This document shows, in pieces, positions 8,912-18,836 of a stretch of 64,000 nt of DNA. The notes under the pieces are model-generated. The model made no database searches. It was not told the DNA's origin and saw nothing but the letters and a program-made list of their open reading frames with translations. A program made the translations under genes and the position numbers. The stretch is from the NCBI GenBank assembly GCA_963835705.1, contig CAWIGR010000012.1, positions 1-64,000 of the forward strand. The letters are read 5' to 3'. The DNA is from JACVRW01 sp963835705. GTDB lineage: Bacteria; Actinomycetota; Thermoleophilia; Solirubrobacterales; Thermoleophilaceae. Each line of letters opens with the position of its first letter. Position 1 is the first letter of the stretch.

Positions 8912-10647
8912 GCGTCGCCCCGGCGGGCGGCGCGACCCGGGCCGGGCTGCCCTGGCCCGAGGGCGACCCCGGGTCGCTTTCCAGCGCGGCCAGCACGGTC
9001 GGGTCGGGCGCCGACTCGCTCCGGACGGCCGCGACGCGCCTGAAGGGCGAGGCCGGCGCCGCGGAGGGCTGGCAGGGCGAGGCCGCGGTGGCGTTCCGCG
9101 CCGCCGTGGCACAGGACCACGCGCTCATGGTCGAGGGCGCCGGCGCCCTGGAGCAGGCGGCGGCCGCCCTCCGGCGGCTGTCGACCACGCTGAGCGACGC
9201 GCAGCAGCTGGTGCGAGAGCTCGCGCGCGAGGTGGTGGAGGCCGAGGAGGCCGCCGACCATGCCGCCGCGCGCGCGGCCATCGCCCGCATGTCGGCCCTG
9301 GCGGCCGGCGTCGAGCTGGCGCTGGCCGGCGCCGACCCCGGCGTGGCGCTCCAGAACGCGGCGGACGACGCCTCCGACGACGCCGCGGTGGCCGAGACCG
9401 CCGCGGGCGACGCCCGCGCGCACGCGGAGGCCGTGCGCGCCCGGAACACCCGCCGAGCGCAGGAAGCGGTGGACGACGTGCTGCGCGAGGACCGCGCCAC
9501 GGCCGCCGCGCTCGACGCGGCCACGTCGGCCGCGCCGCTCGCCGGAGTGCCGGTGGGCGCTCCCACCGCCGCGACCGGCTTCGCACAGGTCGCCCTCGCC
9601 GGCCTCTCGATCGAGCAGTGGCGCGAGATCGCCTACTGGCGCGCCGGCATCGACGCCGGACAGTGGCGTCCCGAGGACGGCCTGCTCGAGAACGACGCGA
9701 TCGTGCAGGCCGTGTATCGCTACTACGGAGGCCTCTACCTCGACCACCCGGAGCTCCAGTGGGCGGGCATGGCCAACATCGTCGGGCCGATGTTCTATGC
9801 CGGCTGGCAGGACATCTACGCGATCCGCCAGATCGCCGACCCTGCCGAGCGGGCGGAGTACCTGTCGCGCTGGGTCGGGCTCCCCACGCTCCCGGACCAG
9901 GCCTACGACGCCGCCGACGCCGTCAGCCACGTGATTCCCGGCGGCTTCCTCAACCCGGTCCACCTCGCCGAGCACCTCACCGCCGACGAGCTCGAGTGGT
10001 ACGAGGACCGCTTTCTCATGATGCAGCGCGAGATCTTCGACGACCTCGCCTGGCAGCACGAGGCCTTCGTGCTCGGCGGCGCGCCGCTGATGCGCGAGAT
10101 CGCCTCCCGCAACCCGAGCGAGCTGCTCGCCCGCGACGTGGACGCCTGGGAGGACATCGGGAGCGGCGACGCCGAGCGCATCCAGCAGGGGAACGCCGAC
10201 CTTCTGCTGCGCGAGCAGGAGCGCGTGATCCAGGACGACTACGACGCGATGCGCGACCATCACGGCCCGGTGGGCGACGTGTTCACCTACGGCTTCAGCA
10301 CGATGGCCGAGAACCCGATGCCGGGTGGGCAGGCCTACCGCGACTACGATCCGATCGAGCTCAGCGTGGACCTCGCTCCGAGCATCCCCGTCGGCCCGCT
10401 AGGCCCGCTCGGCCCGCACTTCGACGTCGACGTCGCGGACGTGGAGGTGCACCAGACGCTGCCCCTCCCGGCGGGCAATCTGTCCAACTTCGACGACCGC
10501 TGGGGCTGGATCGAGAACGACATGCTGCCGCGCTACCAGGACCTGTTGCAGGACCCGGACGCCACGCGCGCACTCGTCGGGAGCGACGTCGCCACCCGGG
10601 CGGCGGACCAGCGCAAGCTGCCCGACCTCCACTATCCCGGTGGCTGA
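8908..10647 (+). CDS. Large putative ESX substrate: WXG/LXG-like N-terminus plus uncharacterised C-terminal domain
   Basis: A 579-residue protein starting with GTG at 8908, overlapping the previous gene. Residues ~10-200 are Ala-rich, helical and WXG100-like, with EGWQGEAAVAFRAAVAQDH at the turn (W-Q-G), followed by long coiled-coil-like helices. Residues ~230-560 form a separate domain that is rich in aromatic and acidic residues: AVYRYYGGLYLDHPELQWAG, FYAGWQDIYAIRQIADP, GGFLNPVHLAEHL and WYEDRFLMMQREIFDDLAW. The first of these loosely resembles DUF2515 proteins; this is from memory and weak. There is no signal peptide. Secretion through the neighbouring ESX system is inferred. A toxin or enzymatic role cannot be shown, and no obvious immunity gene other than the following lipoprotein is present. 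Confidence 0.7.
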   Translation: MSVAPAGGATRAGLPWPEGDPGSLSSAASTVGSGADSLRTAATRLKGEAGAAEGWQGEAAVAFRAAVAQDHALMVEGAGALEQAAAALRRLSTTLSDAQQLVRELAREVVEAEEAADHAAARAAIARMSALAAGVELALAGADPGVALQNAADDASDDAAVAETAAGDARAHAEAVRARNTRRAQEAVDDVLREDRATAAALDAATSAAPLAGVPVGAPTAATGFAQVALAGLSIEQWREIAYWRAGIDAGQWRPEDGLLENDAIVQAVYRYYGGLYLDHPELQWAGMANIVGPMFYAGWQDIYAIRQIADPAERAEYLSRWVGLPTLPDQAYDAADAVSHVIPGGFLNPVHLAEHLTADELEWYEDRFLMMQREIFDDLAWQHEAFVLGGAPLMREIASRNPSELLARDVDAWEDIGSGDAERIQQGNADLLLREQERVIQDDYDAMRDHHGPVGDVFTYGFSTMAENPMPGGQAYRDYDPIELSVDLAPSIPVGPLGPLGPHFDVDVADVEVHQTLPLPAGNLSNFDDRWGWIENDMLPRYQDLLQDPDATRALVGSDVATRAADQRKLPDLHYPGG

Positions 10648-11183
10648 TGTTGCGGACCATTGCCCTTGTCGCGTGCCTGGTGTCGGTGCTGAGCGCGTGC
10701 GGCGGCTCGAACTCGGACGCCGAAGCGGGTGACGAGGCCGTGATCGACTGGAACCTCTCGCGGAGCCACACGGTGGACGACGTGGACTGGCCCAAGCCGG
10801 GCCAGAGCGCGGTGGAGATCTCACCCGTGGAGGAGGTGCGGATCGAGCTTCCGGAGGGCCGCTCGTTCGCCGCCGGCGGCGACGTGGTCCACGACGTCAC
10901 GCTCGACCGCCGCGAGCGCATCGTCCGCAACGTGCAGATCGACTCCCACCCGCGCGGCGCGGCCGACGCCCACGAGCTGGCGGTGCGCTGGGCTGAGGAC
11001 TGGGACCTGTCGCGCGAGCCGCTCGACCGCTGGCGTGAGAACGGGAAGACGCCGGCGATCACCTCGGCGCCGGGCGGGGAGCGCATCGGCGACGCCGGGC
11101 CGGTCCCCACCGTCGAGATCCGCAACTCGTTCGAGGACGAGAACCCGGCGCTCGTGTCGCTCTCGTTCTACTGGCCCGACTAG
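10647..11183 (+). CDS. Putative lipoprotein following the ESX substrate
   Basis: A 178-residue protein with a lipoprotein signal (LRTIALVACLVSVLSAC, lipobox LSAC), so it is probably anchored outside the cytoplasmic membrane. The mature part has no recognised domain; it contains DWNLSRSHTVDDVDWPKPGQ, a short beta-rich middle and ends SLSFYWPD. Its start overlaps the stop of the large WXG-like protein (TGATG at 10645-10649), so the two are translationally coupled and probably work together. An extracytoplasmic partner or immunity-type function is possible but unproven. Confidence 0.65.
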   Translation: MLRTIALVACLVSVLSACGGSNSDAEAGDEAVIDWNLSRSHTVDDVDWPKPGQSAVEISPVEEVRIELPEGRSFAAGGDVVHDVTLDRRERIVRNVQIDSHPRGAADAHELAVRWAEDWDLSREPLDRWRENGKTPAITSAPGGERIGDAGPVPTVEIRNSFEDENPALVSLSFYWPD

Positions 11184-11260
11184 CTTCGTACGGCTAGCCG
11201 CACCCCAGGAGTCGGGGCACCCGTACGGGGGTCCGCGGGGCCCGCTGGAACTCTCGGACC

Positions 11261-12634
11261 ATGCTCTCCACCCCGCAGCTCGCCGACGAACTCAAGGGCC
11301 AAGTGATCGAGCCGGACGACCCGGACTACGACCGGGCGCGCACCGTCTTCTACGGCACGGTGGACCGCAGGCCCGCCGCGATCGTGAAGGTGGCCGATGC
11401 CACCGACGTCGCGCGCGTCATCGCCCACGCCCGCGACAGCGGGCTCGAGCTGGCGGTGCGAAGCGGCGGACACAGCGTCGCCGGCCACGGCGTGACCGAG
11501 GGCGGGGTCGTGCTGGACCTGTCGGACATGCGCGCGCTCGAGATCGACCCCGAGCGGCGCACCGCCTGGGCGCAGACCGGCCTCACGGCGGGCGGGTACA
11601 CGCACGCCGCGGCCCGGCACGGCCTGGCCACCGGGTTCGGCGACACGGGCTCGGTCGGCATCGGCGGGATCACGCTCGGCGGGGGCGTCGGCTTCCTCGT
11701 CCGCAAGCACGGCCTGACCATCGACGACCTGCTGGCCGCCGAGGTCGTGACCGCCGACGGCGAGCTCGTGTACGCCGACGCGGAGAATCACCGGGACCTG
11801 TTCTGGGCGATTCGAGGCGGCGGCGGGAACTTCGGCGTGGCGACCCGCCTCAAGTTCCGGCTGCACCCGGTGGACGCGTTCGTGGGCGGCATCCTCTTCC
11901 TGCCCGCCACGCCCGACGTGATCGCATCGTTCGTGGCCCAGGCCCAGGCGGCGCCGGAGGAGCTGTCCACGATCGCCAACGTCATGGCCGCGCCCCCGCT
12001 CCCGTTCGTGCCGCCGGAGGTACACGGCAAGCTCGTGCTGATGGGCATGGTCGCCTACGCCGGCGACGTGCAGGAAGGCGAGCGCGCGATCGCGCCGTTC
12101 CGCGCGCTCGCCACCCCGATCGCCGACCTGGTCCGGCCGATGTCCTATGCGGAGATGTATCCCCCGGAGGAGGAGGAGTACCGCCCCGTGGCGGTGGCCC
12201 GCACGATGTTCGTGGACAGCGTCGGCCGCGGCGCGGCGGAGACGATCCTCGAGCGGATCCGGGCCTCCAGCGCCATGATGGCCGTCACGCAGATTCGCGT
12301 GCTGGGCGGGGCGGTCGGCCGGATCCCCCCGGACGCCACCGCCTTCGCCCACCGCGACAGCCGGATCATGGTGAACGTCGCGGCGCTCTACCAGCGGCCG
12401 GAGGAGCGGGCCGCGCACGAGGCCTGGGTGACCGGGCTCGCCGGCGAGCTTCGCCAGGACGACGACGGCGCCTACGTGGGCTTCCTGGCCGACGAGGGCG
12501 AGGAGCGGGTCCGCGCGGCGTACCCGGGGCCGACCTGGGACCGGCTGCGTGAGATCAAGCGCCGCTACGACCCGGAGAACGTGTTCCGGCTGAACCAGAA
12601 CATCCCGCCGGCCGGCGCCGGCGACGAGCGGTAG
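11261..12634 (+). CDS. FAD-linked oxidase with BBE domain (berberine-bridge/6-hydroxynicotine oxidase type)
   Basis: 457 residues. The N-terminal PCMH-type FAD domain contains RSGGHSVAGHG, whose His is the usual 8-alpha-histidyl FAD attachment site. GFGDTGSVGIGGITLGGGVG follows; members with doubly bound FAD have a Cys in this loop, while this protein has Ser-Val-Gly, so only one covalent bond is expected. IRGGGGNFGV is the conserved FAD-binding motif. The C-terminus has the BBE signature YDPENVFRLNQNI. Substrate unknown; such oxidases act on sugars, alkaloids and phenolics. The stop codon directly abuts the opcA stop (TAG|CTA), so the genes are convergent with no spacer. Confidence 0.9.
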   Translation: MLSTPQLADELKGQVIEPDDPDYDRARTVFYGTVDRRPAAIVKVADATDVARVIAHARDSGLELAVRSGGHSVAGHGVTEGGVVLDLSDMRALEIDPERRTAWAQTGLTAGGYTHAAARHGLATGFGDTGSVGIGGITLGGGVGFLVRKHGLTIDDLLAAEVVTADGELVYADAENHRDLFWAIRGGGGNFGVATRLKFRLHPVDAFVGGILFLPATPDVIASFVAQAQAAPEELSTIANVMAAPPLPFVPPEVHGKLVLMGMVAYAGDVQEGERAIAPFRALATPIADLVRPMSYAEMYPPEEEEYRPVAVARTMFVDSVGRGAAETILERIRASSAMMAVTQIRVLGGAVGRIPPDATAFAHRDSRIMVNVAALYQRPEERAAHEAWVTGLAGELRQDDDGAYVGFLADEGEERVRAAYPGPTWDRLREIKRRYDPENVFRLNQNIPPAGAGDER

Positions 12635-13693
12635 CTACGGGACCATCGCCCTGGCCTGGTCCAGCGCGCGCCGGTAGGCCGTGTCGCGCAGGAGCGCCTG
12701 GCGGATGCCCTCCCCGAGGATGCCCGCCTCTCCGCGCGACGCGCCCAGCACCGTCCAGGTGGACTCGCGGCCCTTCCGGTCGCTGCGCCGCGCGGTGAGT
12801 CCGCCGGGGCCGCGGTCGAGGCGGATCCGCATGCCGCTCGCGGTCCCGATCTCGATGCCGGCCAGGCCGGGCACCGACATGGTGGGGTCGGGCACCAGCT
12901 CGATCTGCACGTCCTGGCGGCGCCCGTGGGCATGGCCGCGCAGCGAGCCGTTGGCGTCCATCAGGCCGCTCGGCTCCCAGCTGAGCCGGGACGCGAGCCA
13001 GCCGCAGAACAGCAGGCCGGCGATCGCCGACTGGGGCTGGTGGCGCACGGTGACCGAGTCGATTCGGCCCAGCTCGTCGCGCCACTGCGCCGGATCGAAC
13101 GTCGAGGCCACGCGCTCGCGCCACGGCGTGGAGCGCAGCCAGGCGAGGTCCACCACGTAGGCGTCGCCGGCCAGCTCGCGGGCGCGCGCCACGGCTGCGG
13201 CCGCGTCGGGCTCGTTCACCGAGTCCACCAGCACCACCTGGGCGTGGCCAATCAGGGCGTCCACCGCCTCGGGGTGCCCGTGCGGGGACCAGACGACGGT
13301 GGCGATGTCCGTCACCACGACCGGGTCGACGATCGTGTTGAGCTTCTCCAGGTGGCGCGGGCCGAGGTCGAGCACCACCCGCTCCCGCGTCAGCGAGAGC
13401 GCGCCGGGCTTCGGGTGGGCAACCGCGGTGATCGCCACCGTGGCGTCGATCGTGGTGCGATCAGGCTCCACCGCGCAGAGGATCGTTCGCGATGGGTGGT
13501 AGCGCCCGACGCGGTCGAGCCGGTTCATGATCTCGCCGCGCCACTCGCGGTCCACCACCACGACCAGGTTCAGCACCCGCGCAGGAGCGTATGCGTCGTG
13601 ACGGCCGCACTGCTCGATGATCAACTGCCGCAGCGCCTCCTCGATGGCGCCCGGGGTGGTGTCGCGCTCGCTCCAGACCCCGCCCGCGTCCAT
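12635..13693 (-). CDS. opcA: Glucose-6-phosphate dehydrogenase assembly protein OpcA
   Basis: 352 residues. OpcA-family proteins bind and allosterically activate glucose-6-phosphate dehydrogenase in cyanobacteria and actinobacteria. The sequence shows the family features VVVDREWRGEIMNRLDRVGRYHPSRT near the N-terminus, VVVTDIATVVWSPHGHPEAV, and LFCGWLASRLSW in the C-terminal half. It lies 4 bases downstream of zwf in the same operon, as in most actinobacteria. It is the last gene of the glk-tkt-tal/pgi-gnd-zwf-opcA run. Confidence 0.92.
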   Translation of the reverse strand: MDAGGVWSERDTTPGAIEEALRQLIIEQCGRHDAYAPARVLNLVVVVDREWRGEIMNRLDRVGRYHPSRTILCAVEPDRTTIDATVAITAVAHPKPGALSLTRERVVLDLGPRHLEKLNTIVDPVVVTDIATVVWSPHGHPEAVDALIGHAQVVLVDSVNEPDAAAAVARARELAGDAYVVDLAWLRSTPWRERVASTFDPAQWRDELGRIDSVTVRHQPQSAIAGLLFCGWLASRLSWEPSGLMDANGSLRGHAHGRRQDVQIELVPDPTMSVPGLAGIEIGTASGMRIRLDRGPGGLTARRSDRKGRESTWTVLGASRGEAGILGEGIRQALLRDTAYRRALDQARAMVP

Positions 13694-13697
13694 TGGA

Positions 13698-15209
<1,512 letters not shown>

Positions 15210-15213
15210 CGCG

Positions 15214-16167
15214 CTACTCGGCGTGGGCCTGAGCCTGGGCGGCCGGGTCGGCCGCGCGTGTGGCGTGGCCGCCGAACTGGTTGCGGAGCGCCGCGTTCAC
15301 CTTGGCGGCGAACGCGTTCTGGCCGCGCGACGAGAAGCGCTCGTAGAGCGACGTGGTGATCACCGGCATCGGGATGCGGCGCTCGATCGCGTCCTCGACG
15401 GTCCATCGTCCCTCGCCGGAGTCCTCCACGTAGGGCGCGAGGCTCTCCAGCTCGTTCCCCTCCAGCTCGAACGCGCGCGCCGCCAGCTCGCACAGCCAGG
15501 AGCGCACCACCGAGCCCTGCATCCACAGGTGGGCGACCTTGGCGTTGTCGAGCTCGTACTCGCAGGCGTCGAAGAGCGCGAAGCCCTCGGCGTAGGCCTG
15601 CATCATCCCGTACTCCACGCCGTTGTGGACCATCTTCACGTAGTGGCCGGCGCCGGTCGGCCCGAAATGCCCCCAACCCGGGCCGTGCTCCTCGGTCTCG
15701 GGCGGGGCCAGCACGTCGAGGATCGGGCTCAGCCGCTCCACGGCCTCGCCGGGACCGCCCACCATCATGCAGTAGCCCACCTCCAGCCCCCACACCCCGC
15801 CGCTCGTGCCCACGTCCACGTAGTGGATGCCCTTCCCGGCCAGGGCCTCGGCGCGCGCCTTGTCGTCGGTCCAGCGCGAGTTGCCGCCGTCGACGATCGT
15901 GTCGCCCTCCTCGAGCAGCTCCGCGAGCGAGTCGACCGTCTGCTGGGTCGGGTCGCCCGCCGGCACCATGATCCACACCGAGCGCGGCCGGTCCAGCTTC
16001 GAGACGAGCTCTTCGAGCGAGCCGGCGCCCGCGGCGCCCACGGACTCGGCCGTCCGAACGGCCTCCTCGCTGAAGTCGAACACCACGCACTCGTGCTCGG
16101 AGTCGCGGTGGATGCGATGGACCATGTTGCCGCCCATCTTCCCGAGGCCTATGAACCCGAGCTGCAT
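15214..16167 (-). CDS. gnd: 6-phosphogluconate dehydrogenase, decarboxylating (short GntZ/YqeC-like form)
   Basis: 317 residues, matching the short, dimeric-length family rather than the ~470-residue form. It converts 6-phosphogluconate to ribulose 5-phosphate and CO2. LGFIGLGKMGGNMVHRI is the Rossmann motif. VDVGTSGGVWGLEVGYCMMV is the substrate-binding signature (family DxGTSGG). GHYVKMVHNGVEYGMMQAYA contains the catalytic Lys and Asn. The start ATG overlaps the tal/pgi stop (ATGA at 16,164-16,169), implying coupled translation. Confidence 0.95.
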   Translation of the reverse strand: MQLGFIGLGKMGGNMVHRIHRDSEHECVVFDFSEEAVRTAESVGAAGAGSLEELVSKLDRPRSVWIMVPAGDPTQQTVDSLAELLEEGDTIVDGGNSRWTDDKARAEALAGKGIHYVDVGTSGGVWGLEVGYCMMVGGPGEAVERLSPILDVLAPPETEEHGPGWGHFGPTGAGHYVKMVHNGVEYGMMQAYAEGFALFDACEYELDNAKVAHLWMQGSVVRSWLCELAARAFELEGNELESLAPYVEDSGEGRWTVEDAIERRIPMPVITTSLYERFSSRGQNAFAAKVNAALRNQFGGHATRAADPAAQAQAHAE

Positions 16168-18836
16168 CAGATGAGCCTCCTTACTGCGTCGGCGCTGTCA
16201 ACCTCGATCCGGACGACCTGCAGCCCGTGTTCTCGCAGCGTTTGCGCATCCCCCAGTGCCTGGGAGTTCTTCAGATGCTCGAACGAGTAGCCCGCCTCCG
16301 GTATCTCCACGTCTTCCTCGGCCTTCGCGTATAGCTGGAGGAACCGGCCGTTCGGCGGCCCCCCCTTGTGGTACTGGCCGGTCGAGTGCAGGTAGCGGGG
16401 GCCGTAGCCGAATGTCGTGGTGGCCTTGGTGCGGTCCCGCAACTTCACCCGCAGCTCCTCCACGGCGTCATCGAACTCTTCCGACGGCGTGACATATCCG
16501 AGGATTGCGATGTATTCCGGTGGTGAGGCATCGAGAATGGGAGCGAGCTCTGAGGGCGGTTCGTCCGCGCCCTCCTTCAGGACGCGCGCCGTGTTGTCCT
16601 TCGCCTCCTGCACGTTGGGCTGGTCGAACGGGTTGATTCCGAGCGCCCAGCCCGCCACCGCGGTTGCGAACTCGGCGAAGAAGAAGATCCGGCCGAGGTC
16701 GGCCGCGCCGTGCACGGCCAGCGTCAGCGTCGGATGCCCGGCGCGTGCCAGCGCCTCCACCTTGGCGTCGGTGTCCGGGTCGGCGTTGTCGGGGTCGCGC
16801 AGGTAGGCGAACACGCGGTCGTGACCGTACGCGTCCGGGTCGCCGAGCGGCTCCCCCGCCACCGGCAGGATCCCCTTCCCGTGCTTGCCGGTCGACTCGG
16901 CGATCAGCTGCTCCACCCAGAGGCCGAAGCTCGAGATCGGCTCCGACACGACGAAGGTGGCCTTGTCGCGCCCCTGGGCCGCCAGCTCGCCCATCACGAT
17001 GCCCATCCAGAGGCCGGAGTTGGACGAGCTCGAGTCGAAATGCGTGCAGTTCTGCTCGGCCACCTGGGCGCGATGGAGCAGCGCCTCCACGTTCACGCCC
17101 GCCAGCGCCGCCGGGACGAGCCCGAAGTACGACAGCACCGAGTAGCGGCCGCCGATGTCCGGGTCGTTCTCGAACACGTGGCGGAAGCCGCGCTCGCGCG
17201 CCAGGTCAACGAGCGGGCTGCCCGGGTCGGTGACCGCGACGAAGCGCCGCCCGTCGCCGCTCGTGCGCTCGAGGAAGTAGCGCATGTGCGACAGCGTCTC
17301 GACCGTGCCGCCGGACTTGGACGAGACGATGAAGAGCGTCGTCTCGAGGTCGACCGATCGCTCCACTCCGAGCACGGCGCCCGGGTCGGTCGAGTCCAGC
17401 ACGTGCAGGCGCAAGGCCCCGGGGATCTGGCCGTACGAGCGGCGGATCACTTCCGGGCCGAGCGACGAGCCGCCCATCCCGAGCAGCACGGCGTCCGTGA
17501 AGCCGTCGGCCTTGACCTGCTCGACGAACTCATTCAGCTCGGGCGCGTGCTCCAGCAGCTTCTCGCTGATCGTGAGCCAGCCCAGCCGGTTGCCGATCTC
17601 GGGTACGCCGGGGCCGCCCCAGAGCGATTCGTCGCGCTGCCAGACCCGTTTGGCGACCGCCTCGGACTGGGCCTGCTCGATCTTCGCGATCAGCGCGGGC
17701 TCGAGCTCGTCCGGGATCGAGGAGCGGATCGTGGGCGGGCGCCCCGTCACGAGCCCCTCGCGCGCGAGCTCGACGCCCTCGATCAGCTTGTCGAACGGCT
17801 CCACGAACTTCGCGATGCCGTCGTGCAGGAGCTTGTCGGTCACGTCGCGCATGTCGATGCCGGCGTCCGCGAGCGCAGCCAGCTCGGCGCTCGGGTCCTC
17901 GTCGGCGGTCGCGCCCGTCACCTCGAGCTGCTCCTCGCAGGCCAGCAGCGTCGGGGCGGGCATCGTGTTCACGGTGTGCGGGGCGACGAGCGAGTCGACG
18001 TACTTCGTCTCCGGGTAGTGCGGGTCCTTCACGCCGGTCGAGGCCCACAGCGGCCGCTGGACCGGGCAGCCGCCCTCGCGCAGCGCGGCGAAGCGCTCGC
18101 CGAGGAAGATCTCCTTGAAGCGCATGTAGGCGGCGCGTGCGTTGGCGATCGCCGCCGTCCCGCGCAGGTCCTCACGGTCGAGCTCGGCGAGCCGCTTGTC
18201 CACCTCGGTGTCGACGCGCGAGACGAAGAAGCTGGCGACGGAGTGTGCGTACGCGCCGTCGCGCCGCTCGGAGCCGCGGATGTAGGCCTCGGTCACGGCG
18301 ACATACGACTCCACCGAGAACAGCAGCGTCACGTTGACGTTGATCCCCTCGGAGATCGCTCGCTCGATCGCCGGCAGCCCCTCCTCGGTGCCAGGGATCT
18401 TGATCATCAGGTTCGGGCGGTCCACCCGCTGCCAGAGGTCGCGCGCCTGGACGAGCGTGCCCTCGGTGTCATGCGCCAGGGAAGGCTCGACCTCGAGCGA
18501 CACGAAGCCATCGGCGCCGCCTGCGTCGTCCCAGACGGGGCGCAGCACGTCCGCCGCCAGCTGCACGTCCTTGATCGCGATCTCCTCGTAGATGCGGCGG
18601 GCGTCGTGCCCCTGGGCGGCCAGCCCTGCGACCTGCTCGTCGTAGTCGGTGGAGCCGAGGATCGCCTTCTCGAAGATCGCCGGGTTGGACGTGACGCCGC
18701 GCAGCGAGTCCTCGCGCGTGAGGCGCGCCAGCTCGCCGCCCGTGATCAGGCTGCGGCGGATCTGGTCCAGCCAGATGCTGGTGCCGGCGGCGGTCAGCGC
18801 CGCCAGCCGCTCGTTGACCTGCGCTTCGACGCTCAT
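16167..18836 (-). CDS. tal-pgi: Bifunctional transaldolase / glucose-6-phosphate isomerase
   Basis: 889 residues joining two enzymes. Residues ~1-365 are a TalB-type transaldolase: IWLDQIRRSLITGGELARL, GVTSNPAIFEKAI, the Schiff-base region NLMIKIPGTEEGLPAIE, INVNVTLLFSVESY and WASTGVKDP. Residues ~400-889 are phosphoglucose isomerase with SIS domains: LLGMGGSSLGPEV, FIVSSKSGGTVETL and a C-terminal PDQ/FN-type region INPFDQPNVQEAKD. It links the non-oxidative pentose phosphate branch to glycolysis. The start overlaps the tkt stop (ATGA), and the end overlaps gnd. The open frame continues upstream opposite tkt, but the ATG at 18836 is the family-consistent start. Confidence 0.96.
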   Translation of the reverse strand: MSVEAQVNERLAALTAAGTSIWLDQIRRSLITGGELARLTREDSLRGVTSNPAIFEKAILGSTDYDEQVAGLAAQGHDARRIYEEIAIKDVQLAADVLRPVWDDAGGADGFVSLEVEPSLAHDTEGTLVQARDLWQRVDRPNLMIKIPGTEEGLPAIERAISEGINVNVTLLFSVESYVAVTEAYIRGSERRDGAYAHSVASFFVSRVDTEVDKRLAELDREDLRGTAAIANARAAYMRFKEIFLGERFAALREGGCPVQRPLWASTGVKDPHYPETKYVDSLVAPHTVNTMPAPTLLACEEQLEVTGATADEDPSAELAALADAGIDMRDVTDKLLHDGIAKFVEPFDKLIEGVELAREGLVTGRPPTIRSSIPDELEPALIAKIEQAQSEAVAKRVWQRDESLWGGPGVPEIGNRLGWLTISEKLLEHAPELNEFVEQVKADGFTDAVLLGMGGSSLGPEVIRRSYGQIPGALRLHVLDSTDPGAVLGVERSVDLETTLFIVSSKSGGTVETLSHMRYFLERTSGDGRRFVAVTDPGSPLVDLARERGFRHVFENDPDIGGRYSVLSYFGLVPAALAGVNVEALLHRAQVAEQNCTHFDSSSSNSGLWMGIVMGELAAQGRDKATFVVSEPISSFGLWVEQLIAESTGKHGKGILPVAGEPLGDPDAYGHDRVFAYLRDPDNADPDTDAKVEALARAGHPTLTLAVHGAADLGRIFFFAEFATAVAGWALGINPFDQPNVQEAKDNTARVLKEGADEPPSELAPILDASPPEYIAILGYVTPSEEFDDAVEELRVKLRDRTKATTTFGYGPRYLHSTGQYHKGGPPNGRFLQLYAKAEEDVEIPEAGYSFEHLKNSQALGDAQTLREHGLQVVRIEVDSADAVRRLI

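Noticed and set aside
8850..11183. One long open frame running through the WXG-like protein and the lipoprotein
   Set aside because: Arg-rich out-of-frame reading for most of its length; only the last ~178 codons are the real lipoprotein.
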